A stretch of 64,000 bases of DNA from Rhynchonema sp. JSB1_4 (GCA_030248065.1 JASAMV010003486.1:32710-96709); one strand, 5' to 3'; shown: positions 24,301 to 36,699, counted from the stretch's first letter. Program-made: numbers and translations. The notes: generated by a model not told the origin, from the letters alone.

Positions 24301-27300
24301 GAAAAAGTCATGGTCGAAGGCGGAGAATGGTGCGTGCAACGCCTGAATTTTAAAGTCATATCGTTTCAGCATGATGATTCATGATTTTTATATGATAACG
24401 GATTTTTTATGATGTTTCGTATCAGGTACATTGAACAGTGGTCAAAGAAGTATTCGGAAGTGCTCAGTTTCTACGAACACTACAAACAAACACAAGTAAG
24501 CACAAGGTATTTCATATCAATGTCATCCACCAGTTATGTACATCCAAACGGTTTTGATCGCTCAGGGAAAAATGCGTTCGGTACGTGACGCGATCAACGA
24601 CGGTGGACTGAAACGGGTAAAAAGTCTGTTGACAAATCAGAAGAAACTGGGCTCCAGTCAGGATTTCAGGTGGATAATTGAACCAATCCAGATCTTGACC
24701 ATCATTTCCATCGTTCAAATTGTAAATCCTACAGCGGCTCCACCCCGCTTCACATGGCCGTGCGTGGCGAAGCACTTGAAATCGCCAAGTACTTGTCCGA
24801 CACCTATCCGGCAACGATCCGAGTCGCTGACAAGGTGATTTTGTCATTTGTTTCACACGCAATGCTGCAGTGAATGAGCGCAAGCATATTGTAATGAGAT
24901 TGAACCATTCCAAGCGTGTTTTCAGTTCGGTCGTACACCATTGCATTACGCGGCGGTGTTGAAAGAACGAGTGATTTATGATATGCTGATCGCAAAAGGA
25001 GCTGATGTGAACGCCGAGGACAAGGTTTGTTCTGCTCTGCTCTTTATGAATCCTTCGGATCGCAACACCAATTCCAGACGGGCAACACACCAGCGCAATA
25101 CCTGACCAATCCAACTGCACTGCGTGCCGACATGGAGACTGTGTCTGTGAAGAGCCAGATTGGTGATGTCGACGTCGATGATCTGGCTGAAATGGATGAC
25201 ATGATGGAAGGTATGCTCGCGTGTATGTAGCGCAGTCGGGGTTAGATCGCTGTTGCTCAAGCGTGAGTAACATAGGGTTCGACACCCGCACGGTGATATG
25301 GGCCTTTCATTGTTTTGCCAGCTTCGGGTATGCCTGCACATTATACACGACTAGAAATTCAGTTTTTCAATGTTTAGTGGTAGGTTTGGGGCGCAAAAGC
25401 CAGTCCAAAATGTTGTCCAGTGGTGATTGTTTGGACCAGGTGCGCCATCGGAGGCCGAGATCACGGATTGGCTGAAGAACGGCGACATTGAATCGCTGGA
25501 GAAACTGGTGTTGGACGGTCGATCGCACATGTTGAGTGACCGAGTGTCGGACCATCACGCCACCGCTGACTTTCTCAAGGCGTTGCCACAATATCAGGTG
25601 TCTGAGCTCGTAGAGTTCGTGTGTGGTGCCATGAAACATCATCGCACATTTTTTCAGCAAAAAATCGACGCGATCCACCGAGCAGTGGAGGACGGCGACG
25701 TGCGTCGTGTGCGCAATCTCATAGATCGATCGCCATTGGCAATTGCCCGGGATCGAAACGGACTGACGCCGCTGCATAAGGTATACGGTAATAATTACAG
25801 TAACCCGGCAGCGTTCAAGTGTCAAAATCATTTATTGCTCAGGCGGTCACCTACGCTCAAACAGACACCATTCGTTTCATGCTCGCGAAGTTCCCGCAGA
25901 CGGTGAATATGGTGGACAGGGTTAGTTAGCCCTCGTATTCTTCTTGCTGGGTATATGGTGAGGTACATATGTTCAGGTATATATGTACATATAAGGTGTA
26001 CATATATACCCATGGCAATTTTATGTCACGTGCCACACACTAAGATTAAATCCTGATTTCGCTACAGCTTGTTACTTGATTAGGTGGGGAGACGAGTATC
26101 AGACGCACGTACAATGCTCGTCATAATGCATGGTATAAGGACTTGAGCTAATCAAAGCTATCCACTTGTTTTTAATGAAGTTTTACTAGTTTCATGCAGG
26201 ACTGCTTCATAGCATGCTGTGGTTGTCCACCAATAGTGATCGAATAAAATTTTCGATCAAGTGTTTTTCAAGCCCCGCATACCTTAAAACTCCACATCTA
26301 CCCTTCGTACCTATGGTATGTATCTAATGCACGACGTGTTTTGCTTTCAGTCTGGTCGCACTGCGCTGCATTACGCAGCCGCCGATCGCAACGGAAGTCA
26401 TTTTGTGAAAATTCTGCAGAAAGCCGGTGCTGACGCGTTCATTGAAGACAAGGTGCACACCTGATGCTTATATGTACAATAACCGATGTCCATTCCATGT
26501 ACCGTAATCACCTGCAGCACGGTCACACCCCGTTCTATTACCGCACGAATCCGGAAAGCCTCAGTTTGAAGATCATCAAAGACGCTGCCGTCATGGATCA
26601 GTTGATGGCCGGCGAACCGTCGCGACCATTGTTGCAGGGTGGGTGGCCTTGAAGGATTAGGCAATCTACAACGCTTTGCCTTGACCAGTCAGGGAGAAAT
26701 CGTCATTTGTTTCAGATCTGGAGGAAGACATCCTGGACTGGTTGCAAAGCGGCAACATTGGCAAACTGGAGGAGCTGGTACTGAACGGATATGGGGACCT
26801 GTTGCTGGGACGAACGCATGATGTGAACAACGCCGAGGTGATCGACTTTTTGGAGATACTGCCGCAGTATCAGTCAAAGATACAGGTACTGATAAGTGTA
26901 TTGATTGGCTGATTGAACGAATGTTTGAATTGTTTGTAAAACGCGCTGCATTTGTCTCCGTTGTTCTGCAGGCCATCCACCGTGCCGTGCAGTACGGCAA
27001 CATTCGTGATCTGCGCGCACTGGCAGACAGGAAAAAGTTGTCGCTCTGTCGCGACAGTCGCGGTGAGCATCAAAATGTTGTCAAAACTTTTCCATGATAA
27101 GCAAATAAGTTAAAATAAAGTCAAGATCAAACCTTGTACGTGTATTGTTGCAGGTGCCACACCACTGCACAATGCCATCATCTTTATGCAGAAGGATATC
27201 ACCAAATATCTGCTCAAGAACTACCCGCAAGCCGTCAATGCACAGGATCACGTCAGTTGACAAGACAAGGTAACACTCAGGAATTTCGGCACAAATCATT

Positions 27301-30300
27301 CAAGCACTTTTCAGAACAAACGCACACCGTTGCATTTCGCGGCAGCGCTAGGTGACAGTGGAGCAATGTATCGCTTGTTGCGACGCGCTGGAGCTGATCC
27401 CGATATTTTGGACTGTGTACGTGCGACAAAATAGACCTTAGTCATGAGACCTGACTGGGCGATCGGCACAATAAGAGCCGTGCTCGTGGTACTTCTTTGA
27501 GGCTTCGGGGACAAAGCCAACCGATATCGCGAACCAGTGGCATTGTTTGGGTTGCTCGTTTATGAGCTCTTCTACTACCCCTGATTTTATGAGGTCCTGT
27601 TACGAGGTTGTATGAAGGTGGTGACCGCTTTGATGGTTGTCTCATCCAGTCCTTGACCAAGACAAGGGCTTGGGAAAGACCCTTCAGGCTTATCGGTTGG
27701 TGTACCTTGTTGGAGCACAAAAGTTATACCGGGTTGATCGTGCCAGTGGTCACATGCTTGTCTCAAAGATTAAAGGGGCTCCGCCATATATACGCGACCG
27801 AAACCAATCTCAATGAAACTTGGCACCGTAAGTGGGCTTGGTCCAAAACACTCACGGCCAAGAAAATTTTTCCCCATATCAGCTCCCTGTCTGAGCCAGG
27901 AGGGCTAAAAGGTAAAAAATTTTGACCCTACCTCAGCACCTTGAAATTAAAATATCGATCTGTTTCGCATATTCTTTGTGTGCAGTTTGTTCACAAATCT
28001 TTCATAAACGCCTTGGGTCTAATTTAGAACCATATTCACTTTTTTGGCACTACCACAGCTCGCGCTATTTTGCCAAAACCACGGAAATTTTCGAAAAAAA
28101 ATTTTCCGTTGTATTTTCCGGTCACATAGAAAGCACACAGAGTTTTTATATAAAGTAGGCAAGAAAGCCCGTATATCATGCTATTCAGGCGATCAATGAC
28201 TAATTTTCCACCGCTGATAAGTTTCGACAAAAGCTCGCTCAACTGTGGTGAACCTCAACCTTTTTGCCATTTTCTGTGGATCCCAAGCACACTTCTATCT
28301 CATATTTTCCTATTTTAGTAACAATGTACCGAGGTGATATATGGCACGCTAGATAGTAAAAATATAATTGTTGTTAATTATGTACAAATCTAGGTTGGTC
28401 CAGCTGCATCCTTGGAGGCACGAGCAATAAATGAATTTTACACAACATTCATAATTTTAGCAAATTTTCACTTCCGTCATATTTTTAGCCTATCTACAGT
28501 TGGGTAGGAATTGTGACTTTTGCTGTCCGATGAAGCCCAAACGTTATTGTTGTTTATCGATTAAAATTCAAAATTATAGCTCTAACGTATCTTGAGAAAA
28601 ATCGTGTTAATTCAGGTCCATGCGTTGGACTTGGAACTACAACCGGGCTTACAACAGGACCAGCGTCTGCGGTGCCTTCACTTGACATGATTTTTCTCAG
28701 GATACGTTAGAACTAGAATTTTGGATTTTGATCGATAAACAACAACAACGTTGGGGCTTTATCGGACAGCAAAGGCCACAAATCCGTCACAAATGTAGGT
28801 AGGCTAAAAATATGACGGAAGCGAAAATTAGCTAAAATTATGAATTTTGTGTAAAACTCATTTATTGCTCGTACCTCCAAGGATGCAGCTGGACCAACCT
28901 AGATTTGCACATAATTAACAACAATTATATTTTTACTATCTAGCGTGCCATATATCACCTCGGTACATTGTTACTAAAATAGGAAAATATGAGATAGAAG
29001 TGTGCTTGGGATCCACAGAAAATGGCAAAAAAGTTGAGGTTCACCACAGTTGAGCGAGCTTTTATCGAAACTTATCTGCGGTGGAAAATTAGTCATTGAT
29101 CGCCTGAATAGCATGATATACAAGCTTTCTTGCCTACTTTATATAAAAGCTCTGTGTGCTTTCTATGTGACCGGAAAATACAACGGAAAATTTTTTTTCG
29201 AAAATTTCCGTGGTTTTGGCAAAATAGCGCGAGCTGTGGTAGTGCCAAAAAAGTGAATATGGTTCTAAATTAGACCCAAGGCGTTTATGAAAAATTTGTG
29301 AACAAACTGCACACAAGGAATATGCGAGACAGATCGATATTTTAATTTTAAGGTGCTGAGGTAGGGTCAAAATTTTTTACCTTTTAGCCCTCCTGGCTCA
29401 GACAGGGAGCTGACATGGGAAAAAATTTTCTCGGCCGTGAGTGTTTTGGACCAAGCCCACTTACGGTGCCAAGTTTCATTGAGATTGGTTTCGGTCGCAT
29501 ATATATGGCGGAGACCCTTTAAGCCATGCATGTCTAAGCATAAACTGAACTAAAATGAGGCCATTACAACAGCCGTTGGTTTTTACATCTCCGCTATACT
29601 TGGATAATTGTAGTAATTCTACAGCTAATACACGCAAACGAGCTCCGACGTATTGATACCCATCCAAGCGGGAGGAGCAGACTGTGGGCTGTGGTGTATG
29701 GCAACCCCTTAACCGTTTTGCAGTACGGTCACGCTCCCAAGTACTATTTGAATCACGCCGGCGAACTGGACCTGACCTCGCTGCGTATGGACACAAAGAC
29801 GGCGCTGAAACACGTCTTGCACAATCGCATCGCCCCGTCGTATCTCGAATCGAGCATTCAGCAATGGATGCGGGAGGGAAACGTCGGTGAGTCGATGATG
29901 GTATCAGAGTCAGGATACCCAAAAACAACGATGTCACTAACGATGCAACCAATGGCAATCCATCACAGGTAAACTTGACCAATTGGTTTTGAGCGGCTGT
30001 GGCGATCTTCTGCTGGACAAAGAGGCGACGCACGCGGACGTGGTCGATTTCATGAAGGAGCTGCCAGAGTATTTGGTGCGCCATATTTAGACCTTGGTCC
30101 CTAATAACAAACAAGTACAAAATGATGGCAAATCCAACTGAAATCGAAATCTTTTGGTAAATTCAGGACAAAATCGATCGCATCCACCGATTTGTGCGTG
30201 AAGGGGACCTCAAATCGTTCGTAACTGCTGTGGAGAATCGACGACTGGCTGTGGCGAGGGATAGAAAAGGTATGTCAGATATGTGAAACATCAGTTAGTT

Positions 30301-31601
30301 GGGCAAACTCCTCACTTCATTGTCACATGACACACGCACATCAGGCGCCACCACGTTACACGACGCGGTACTATACGGCCAGACGGACATTCTACGATTC
30401 GTTGCTCAAACGTATCCGCACGTTCTCAACAGTCCTGATTACAATAAACGAACGCCTTTGCATTACGCTGCTGCTGCCAGAGACGGTAAAAATACGAGAT
30501 CAGTTGTACAAAGGGGATCTCAGAATCGCAAAAGTTTCTCGATTTTCTGGTTCCAGGCGGTCATTACTACAAAATACTGGAGCGCGCGGGAGCGGATCCG
30601 AAAGCAACGGATAACGTTAGCGAAACACCGTGTCTTTGATTACATTATCACTACCTAGTCATGTTTTTGGATTCCCTACACTTCACAATGATTGCTCATT
30701 TCTGCACGTGCAGGAGGGTCGCACGCCCGATTACTACCTTCGCAACCCGGGCATGCTTGACTTGAAGATGATTCGCGATCGGGACTCGGATTCGGTGGCC
30801 GAATTCAGGGAACTGGTCAACAACGACAGTCGAGCTGAGACATTGTCACGACAGAGTGTGCTCTCGATGGACTTGCATACACCTGGTTAGGTTGGATGGG
30901 ACACATTGGGTGTGGAGAAAACAGTGGGATAGGGGACAATATGGCCAACCTTATGCAAAGTCAACGCCCGTTGCTTTGTCCGTACATCGACGTCATCTGT
31001 CAGCAATAAGTAATCCAACTTGGAAGTACACGCATGCAGATCTTGATCTGGAGTCGGTGGTGACGATGGCGGCGAGTCGCGAGGCATTCGAAGAGGCATT
31101 GATGGAGCGATTGGCCGAGGCCGAACAGAGGATTGTCGACAAACGACAGTTGCCCACCAGTGATGCCGGTTCGCTGATGTTTCACTCACTTAGTTGTAGT
31201 CTTGTCTTGACAAGGCTGGTCTGCTGCTTGACATGCCAATGTAAGTATGAATCTAAGCTGTTCCTCCATTTCATCCAGGTCTGTACCTCGCGCGCACTAT
31301 CGGGCCGGCGTTGACCAAAGCTTTGGCCGAATTGGTGATCAAACGTCCAGCCGAACCGGTCGAGTTCATATCCCAATGGCTCTATCGATATCACGAGGAA
31401 CTGCATGGTGGAACTGACAGTGTGAGTTGCCTTGATAGATCAGGATGTTTCTCCCATGATAATCCCATAGTCCAACGAATTGCTTCAAGCATTTGGAGTT
31501 TCTGTCGGAATCTTATGTGTTACAATAGACAGACATTTCTTTTTTCACGATTTCAGGGTGTGGCTGAGAGCAATAGTGTTTCGATGCAAAACGGGATATG
31601 A
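19854..31601 (+). CDS. Six-module ankyrin-repeat protein with C-terminal Dpy-30-like motif
   Basis: The gene has 34 exons whose phases all agree, giving about 1,349 aa. The start at 19854 is directly preceded by an in-frame TAA. The chain consists of six tandem modules. Each begins with a helical segment of the type LEKLVLDG..HML followed by LPQYQ, then ankyrin repeats with TPLH, RTPLHYAA and AGAD motifs, and ends in a TPxYYLxNP-like motif. The tail has a short Glu-rich coil, then YLARTIGPALTKALAEL...RPAEPVEFISQWLYRY, matching the Dpy-30/RII-like docking fold that binds amphipathic helices (family knowledge). The protein is likely a cytoplasmic or ciliary scaffold; that is inference. No signal peptide or TM is seen. 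Exon 5 ends in a GC donor (21559), and intron 25 holds a 1.75-kb palindrome. Confidence 0.9.
21488..24122 (+). other. Ankyrin gene: module 2 (exons 5-10)
   Basis: Exons: 21488-21558, 21805-21891, 21990-22089, 22186-22283, 23825-23932, 23990-24122. Motifs in order: ALEKL|VLDGNYYLLSDK (split by a GC-AG intron), ILAIHQAIAEGD, ASPLHTAVHYEQYELVEYM, RSALHYAALLHE, KAGADQNKSDE and HTYRYYEERPP. The 3' border at 24122 uses a weak donor (GTCGGT), chosen because it alone keeps module 3 in frame. Confidence 0.8.
24206..25210 (+). other. Ankyrin gene: module 3 (exons 11-16)
   Basis: Exons: 24206-24329, 24426-24495, 24566-24669, 24735-24834, 24926-25024, 25078-25210. Motifs: KELQELIEKGNHHDFLEKV, VRDAINDGGLKRVKSLL, STPLHMAVRGEALEIAKYL, RTPLHYAAVLKERVIYDML, AKGADVNAEDK and NTPAQYLTNP, then an acidic stretch (DVDVDDLAEMDDMME). 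Module 3 has diverged most in its helical segment. Confidence 0.85.
25211..25295 (+). repeat. tRNA-like sequence (possible SINE) in intron 16 of the ankyrin gene
   Basis: Right after the exon 16 donor lie an A-box-like TAGCGCAGTCGGGGTTAG (from about 25227) and a B-box-like GGGTTCGACACCC (from about 25273). Between them is an 8-bp hairpin, GTTGCTCA with TGAGTAAC. Spacing is near that of a tRNA, but no canonical seven-base anticodon loop or acceptor stem forms. A tRNA-derived SINE head or tRNA pseudogene is more likely than a functional tRNA. Confidence 0.4.
25440..26638 (+). other. Ankyrin gene: module 4 (exons 17-21)
   Basis: Exons: 25440-25597, 25658-25780, 25843-25920, 26351-26452, 26518-26638. 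This is the clearest module: ITDWLKNGDIESLEKLVLDG, FLKALPQYQ, KIDAIHRAVEDGDVRRVRNLI, GLTPLHKAVTYAQTDTIRFM, RTALHYAAADRNG, QKAGADAFIEDK and HTPFYYRTNPESL. It defines the repeating pattern used to find the others. Confidence 0.88.
26716..29855 (+). other. Ankyrin gene: module 5 (exons 22-26)
   Basis: Exons: 26716-26885, 26972-27062, 27154-27251, 27315-27416, and the start of 29724-29886. Motifs: ILDWLQSGNIGKLEELVLNG, FLEILPQYQSKIQAIHRAV, ATPLHNAIIFMQKDITKYLL, RTPLHFAAALGDSG, RAGADPDILDC and GHAPKYYLNHAGELDL. The module is broken by intron 25, which contains the TTAA-flanked palindrome; splicing across it stays in phase 0. Confidence 0.87.
27774..29518. mobile_element. 1.75-kb near-perfect palindromic element flanked by TTAA
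   Basis: Two arms of about 830 bp are almost exact reverse complements. They are separated by a unique spacer of about 80 bp (28606-28686). The ends read AGGG(G/T)CTCCGCCATATAT on both sides, and TTAA is present at 27770-27773 and 29519-29522. A TTAA target is the known hallmark of piggyBac-type transposition. The matching open frames on the two arms (28036-28242 and 29050-29256, among others) follow from the palindrome and do not resemble a transposase. It lies inside intron 25 of the ankyrin gene (27417-29723). Confidence 0.88.
29856..30885 (+). other. Ankyrin gene: module 6 (exons 26-31)
   Basis: Exons: end of 29724-29886, 29969-30075, 30167-30269, 30345-30485, 30557-30615, 30714-30885. 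Motifs: IQQWMREGNVGKLDQLVLSG, FMKELPEYL, KIDRIHRFVREGDLKSFV, ATTLHDAVLYGQTDILRFV, RTPLHYAAAARDG, ERAGADPKATDN and RTPDYYLRNPGMLDL. Exon 29 joins two ankyrin units that are on separate exons in the other modules. Confidence 0.87.
31040..31601 (+). other. Ankyrin gene: Glu-rich coil and Dpy-30-like motif (exons 32-34)
   Basis: Exon 31040-31168 encodes a charged helix (EEALMERLAEAEQRIVDKR). Exon 31279-31421 holds the Dpy-30-like helix pair at about residues 1290-1325, with the hallmark PALxxALxEL and RPxxPxxFIxxWL spacing. Exon 31557-31601 adds a short tail and the TGA stop. Dpy-30/RII folds dimerise and dock amphipathic helices in COMPASS and in ciliary complexes. Confidence 0.8.
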
Positions 31602-34600
31602 ACTATGGAATCGGATTTATTTCATGACGAAGCACATCACCTTTATGGGTCGTGCACTGCATTATTTTGCGATTGTATGTATCTTTGTCAACATTTGCTC
31701 ATAGGGTTCTTCATAACGTCGCAGGTCTGTTATCATTGTTTTCATTTGGCACTTCTTCAGCACAAATTTTAAATAGTATTCCAACGATCTTCAGTGGATT
31801 TCCTAACGTAGTTTACGTATATTGGTCGCACAATGACTTTATAAGAATTGGTCAAATTTTTTTCCTGAATCGTAAAGAGGGAAAGTGACGGGGCAATGAC
31901 GTTGCGTTGCGTGATCGCACACAAAGCATGTAGTAAAGAGAATGTTTCAGACCACCGGCAACGTGGTTGATCTGCTAGATTATTTTCAGCTGAAAATGTT
32001 TTGTGAGAATCACAAATAGCACAGTGGTTAAGAGTGACTGAACGTGAAAATCAGGATTGATTTGACGAATTCTTATATAGCCATTGTGCGACCAATACCT
32101 ACAGTATCTACATGTAAATAAAACTTTTGTCAATGCACCCATTTTTATTTGGTTCTTCGATTGAACAGAGTTCCTGTCACAGTATTGAGCTGTTGAATTT
32201 TGTCAATCACGTTTTTCTTCTCGTACACATGCATTTATTGTCACTGATATGGCTTGTGATAAATTGTCTGGGAAAATTCTATCAGAATTGATAATATGGT
32301 ATTGTTTCGTTATAAATGTCTGTGTATCTGTATCTGAAGGAAGCATACGGGCACCAAGGAGAATTCTCATTTCCGTTATATCGCACCTGACTCTGGTATA
32401 GTAGTTGGTAACCTTCAAAAAGTGTGACCACATGCACACTTGATTTCCTATATTTTGATGGGTGCAGAAATCTAACACTGATTGTGTGCGCGTCACTGGC
32501 TGTTCCCAATTGTGGAACAGTTGTTATCGAACCAATAAATCATTCTCATAGCAGACCCGCACCCAGCACGGTGTTATTTCAAAAATTTATACATTTACGA
32601 AATCGCTGATATTGTGAACCAAAGCGTTGATCTGAGTTTGAGATAAAAATCACTGGCCGCGTTATGTCGTTGCGTGACACGTAATTTCACGCTCGTGTTT
32701 GTGTGTGAAAAATAATATTGATGGGCGTGATTTACCATGGGCGTTTTATCCTATTATCACCGGTGGTTATAACATAAAAGTTGAGAAATGAGGTTTTCAA
32801 AATTGTTGTTACCCAGGCCATTCTATTAAAGACTGAAACATCGAAAATTCAGAATCAGAGCACTGTTTCCAGGCGCAGAAACCGCAAATCCGCGTCGACA
32901 ATCACAATCACTGTGTGAACACGGCCCAGGCGTGCCCCGAGGTCGCTAACCGTTTTGCACCCCGATTGTGAACGAAGTGCATGATTATTGTTTGTTCTTG
33001 TTACTGCTCACACCTGTTTGTTGCGGTGTTATTATTGCGCAACACTTGCATTTTCCAACGTCTTGTGATTGTGGCCGGATTCAACTCCCGACGCAGCTTT
33101 AGTTACCGGTGTATAGTACCTCAAAAGTACCTTATACCGGTGTGGAAACCCACTGTATGTACCTCAATTCCATTGTAATCAGCGGTTTACACATTAAAAG
33201 AAATTATGGTCTGGTGGTAGGCTGGCTGCGGTAGGCATAGGTTGGTGCGAATTCTCAAAAAAAACCGGCAACACCATTCTTGTAGGTCAGATAAAACCGT
33301 TTATCAGCCGTTATTGATGGCGCACACAAAAACACCTGTTTTGACCTATTATACGATGGAAATTTGTCACCTCAGAAAAAAGTTTTCCGCCCCTGTCTGG
33401 CGACCCCAATAACCTCTGGCATAAAAAACGTTTTTGACACGCGGAGCTGAGCTGCAAACTCGCATTTGAATTTAGATACCGTTCAATCATCCATTTTTTC
33501 TATTTCGCTCATAACGGCTGGCTTGAGCAATTTTATTGCACCATTTGTTTGGAAATGCACAAGAAAAGAATCAAGTGCATTCATGTTGAGTGCTGTGTTT
33601 GAAGTTTCTTCGGCTTGTGGATAAAAACGAGATACACCCAGCTATGTAAATTAGTACCTAGATTCCCAACAATTTTCCCCGATCACAACAAGCAATCAAG
33701 CTCGACCTTGGGGCTCGTGTTCGTCAAAGGCGATGGATTTGGCGCACTGAGAGTGTTGCGTGTTCACACAAATTCGTTCAATGACATTTTTCGTTTTATT
33801 CGATTTGGTGACTCTCGTTGGCGTCATTGCGTCTGTGAAAGCAGCATTAAAATGATTTTGAACCCAATATCTTTCGAATTGATCGTATACCAGCGATTGT
33901 TTTTCTCACTCCAGCGCGATTCCGCATCTTGTTACGCTGGATTGTGAAGGAATTGCTTGTGTTCTCGTCGCGGCTTGTGGTTTCCGGGTTGGGGTCCGGC
34001 CGCATTTTGGAAATTTGTGAGATCTTGCGCCCACATTGTGCATATTAACAGAACACGAGAGAGCTTTTTATGCTTGCTGGCATGTGTACTGGCAGAAGGA
34101 ATTCTGAACGTCAAGGAACTTTCTCAGACTCGGCCCATTCAACGAAACGCAGTTTTGTTTTGTCAAGATGACACGATGATAAGAGGAGAACACGCCAATG
34201 TCATGTCACGCTTTCACGCCTTTGCCGATCGTTTTTTGTTCAAAGTCAAAGTAATTTGTGTCACTAAACTGTTGTAATCTACCGTACGTCACTCCGGAAT
34301 GTGTGCCCATGTGCGTACAGGTGCGTGAGTCCATTTTTGTGTGGCGTCGCTGATGTGCGCTGACTTCGAAAGTTTATCGTACCGATTACCATCTTCAGCA
34401 TCACAGACAGATCACTTGGCGCTTACAAAGTCCGATTTTTGCATCCAAAAATGATTTGGAACACAAATACTGGTGCTCAAGCATTCCCTTCTGCTGTGCG
34501 AGTCAGTACTGCGTACCTATGTATGTACATACCTGTGTAAGTTTCATAATTTTGCCTTCGTGAATTCACTTGTGTGACTTCATCACGTTGGAGCATTTCT

Positions 34601-35109
34601 GTGTGATCGTTAAAATTTGTTTAGCCACTTGAAATGAATAATATTGAATAATGTTCAACTATACATTGTTGTGTTATGTCATGGTAAATAGAACATTTGT
34701 GTGTTCATGTTGCGATAAAAAACTTTACCCATCGTGAGGTTTACGCATGGCCTGATCATAATAATCTATGTACGCGCGACACGTACATACATGTGTAGCA
34801 ATCGCTTAAAAACCTGTCAATGTGTGAATTTCAAAGAATAAATAAAGTATACAAAATGCAGATATTGCACAAAATTGGGCTCACAATCGCCGGACTAACG
34901 TTCTTCCTCATTCATCACTCTATCAGTTGCCGATTTTCTCAATTGCCCTCGCCTAATTACGACTCTAAAATATACAATATTCATTTCACACTGGTCTTTT
35001 ATTGCCACCTGTGGGGGTTGTCTCAACTCTCTCATGCGATTCCCACCTATTGTCGATGTACATACATTCTTGAAACTGTCGTTGTACCTATCTGAGAGAT
35101 CCACAGGTA

Positions 35110-35435
35110 TAGTCCATCCACCAGCTCATGGCACTTTGTGTTGCTGCTGGCTGGTTTGTTCCCTTCCTCCACGTTCTAATGAAAGAGAAATTGAGTGTGA
35201 CCGATTTTGCAAACAAACTAAAAAAATAACAAAATGTGTCGAAAAAGATTGAATTCGATCAAATTTAAAGTTAAATTAAATTAAAATCGATAAAACACGT
35301 CGATTTCATAAAAACCACAATCTAGGATCAAAAATAATTTTTTTCGGAAACTCAATTTCTCTTTCATTAGAACGTGGAGGAAGGGAACAAGTTTGCCAGC
35401 AGCATGACAAGTGACATGAGCTGATGGACGGACTA
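35110..35435. mobile_element. Palindromic MITE with TA target duplication (TAGTCCA ends)
   Basis: The left arm (TAGTCCATCCACCAGCTCATG onwards, through CTTCCTCCACGTTCTAATG and GAAAGAGAAATTGAGT) is mirrored at 35345-35435. The arms are about 95 bp with a few mismatches. TA lies at 35108-35109 and 35436-35437. The middle is AT-rich. The first seven bases of the ends match those of the element at 18177-18394, so the two may be related. No coding capacity is seen. Confidence 0.72.
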
Positions 35436-36699
35436 TACTGTATTTTGCATGCCGTTAAAAAGTTGCCATGGTCAACAAAATAGACGTCTCCATATTAGGC
35501 GTGGTCTGAACGATTTAGTCAGCTGTTCCTGCATCATCCTGCCACTTCGTGCGTCTAATCAATGAGTATTATATGTACGTGCCAAATGTCGTAGATGTTT
35601 CACTACATTACAGCACATGTGGGTTTGGTTGCCTTCAATCGCACGTCATTTTATTCTGTCCGAACGCTATTGAATTATTCTGTGCAAACATAAAGCTGAA
35701 TCTGATCCCATAACTCAATCAACAAACACAAATCAATACAATTGATTGCATTGTGCCCACACTGACCTTGCGCTTCTGTCCAATTTGACTGCAGCAAACA
35801 TCTCGGGTACTCCTCTGTAATCTGCACCAGGTTTTTTTCACCTGAACAAACCGGCACCTAAGATAATGGACACAATAGGTGTTCTTGTCACGGCCCGCAA
35901 AAGCTGTTGATTCCATTTTGCCTCAGAAATCAAATTTGCCGATGGCTTGTTTCACATTGATTTCAAATGTTATAAGATCGCGCGACTGTGTGTCGCAGCA
36001 GGTGACCACTAGTTTCAGATGTGCATTCAATTTGACAGCTTTTCATCCAGGCTTGTGTCGCCTGACTTTTCAAGACGAAGTCTGGTTTTATTTGATACGT
36101 TCAAAGCTGAGATTTAGTCTCATGTCGATCTCAAAATTGCATTTCAGCCGCGGATGGGTAGCTTGCCGATCAGAAAATAATAAAAGAATGAAATCTAATT
36201 TTGTGGACGACATCAACCCATTGTTAGCCGGGCCTGGCGTGGTCACATTGTTTTCACTTGTTGCTTTCGCGTGTTATCGCATTATCTGCTCGTGTGGCAT
36301 GTGGCTGCATTTGTTATCGAGTCCCAGAATTAGGGTGATTTTGTGGCAAAACGACGGTTTTGTTCCTACAAATATCGATAATTTTGTGGCCTTGGGGTTG
36401 CACCTGTCACCCAAATGCATCAGAGACGGAGATTGTCTGTGGCTGGCTGGGATGCACACAAGTCAACATCTGTTGCACTTGGGGGTTCCTTTTTATGGGT
36501 GACACTTTCAAGAAATGTTTACCATCAAAACCAAACTGTGCTATACCCAAGATGTTGTGGACGCTCTTTGGAGAAAAACGATGGGCGTGCTCGGTGGAGA
36601 TTTTGGGATAGAAATCATCGGGACTCGAATTTACGAAAAAATATTCCAAAATAGTCAGCTATAAAGTATGGCACACCGGTGTAAAATTACATAACGATA

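Noticed and set aside
24512..25291. 259-aa open frame on the - strand
   Set aside because: It lies antisense over the ankyrin gene exons 13-16 and the end of exon 12, crosses their introns, has no family signature, and is explained as a shadow of the coding exons.
27922..29370. Identical-looking small proteins on both arms of the palindrome
   Set aside because: They arise because the arms are reverse complements. They lack transposase motifs and are interrupted elsewhere, so no gene is called.
35879..36502. 207-aa open frame on the + strand in the gene desert
   Set aside because: The composition looks random, with Cys/Phe/Ser-rich stretches. There is no recognisable motif, and no neighbouring exons continue it.
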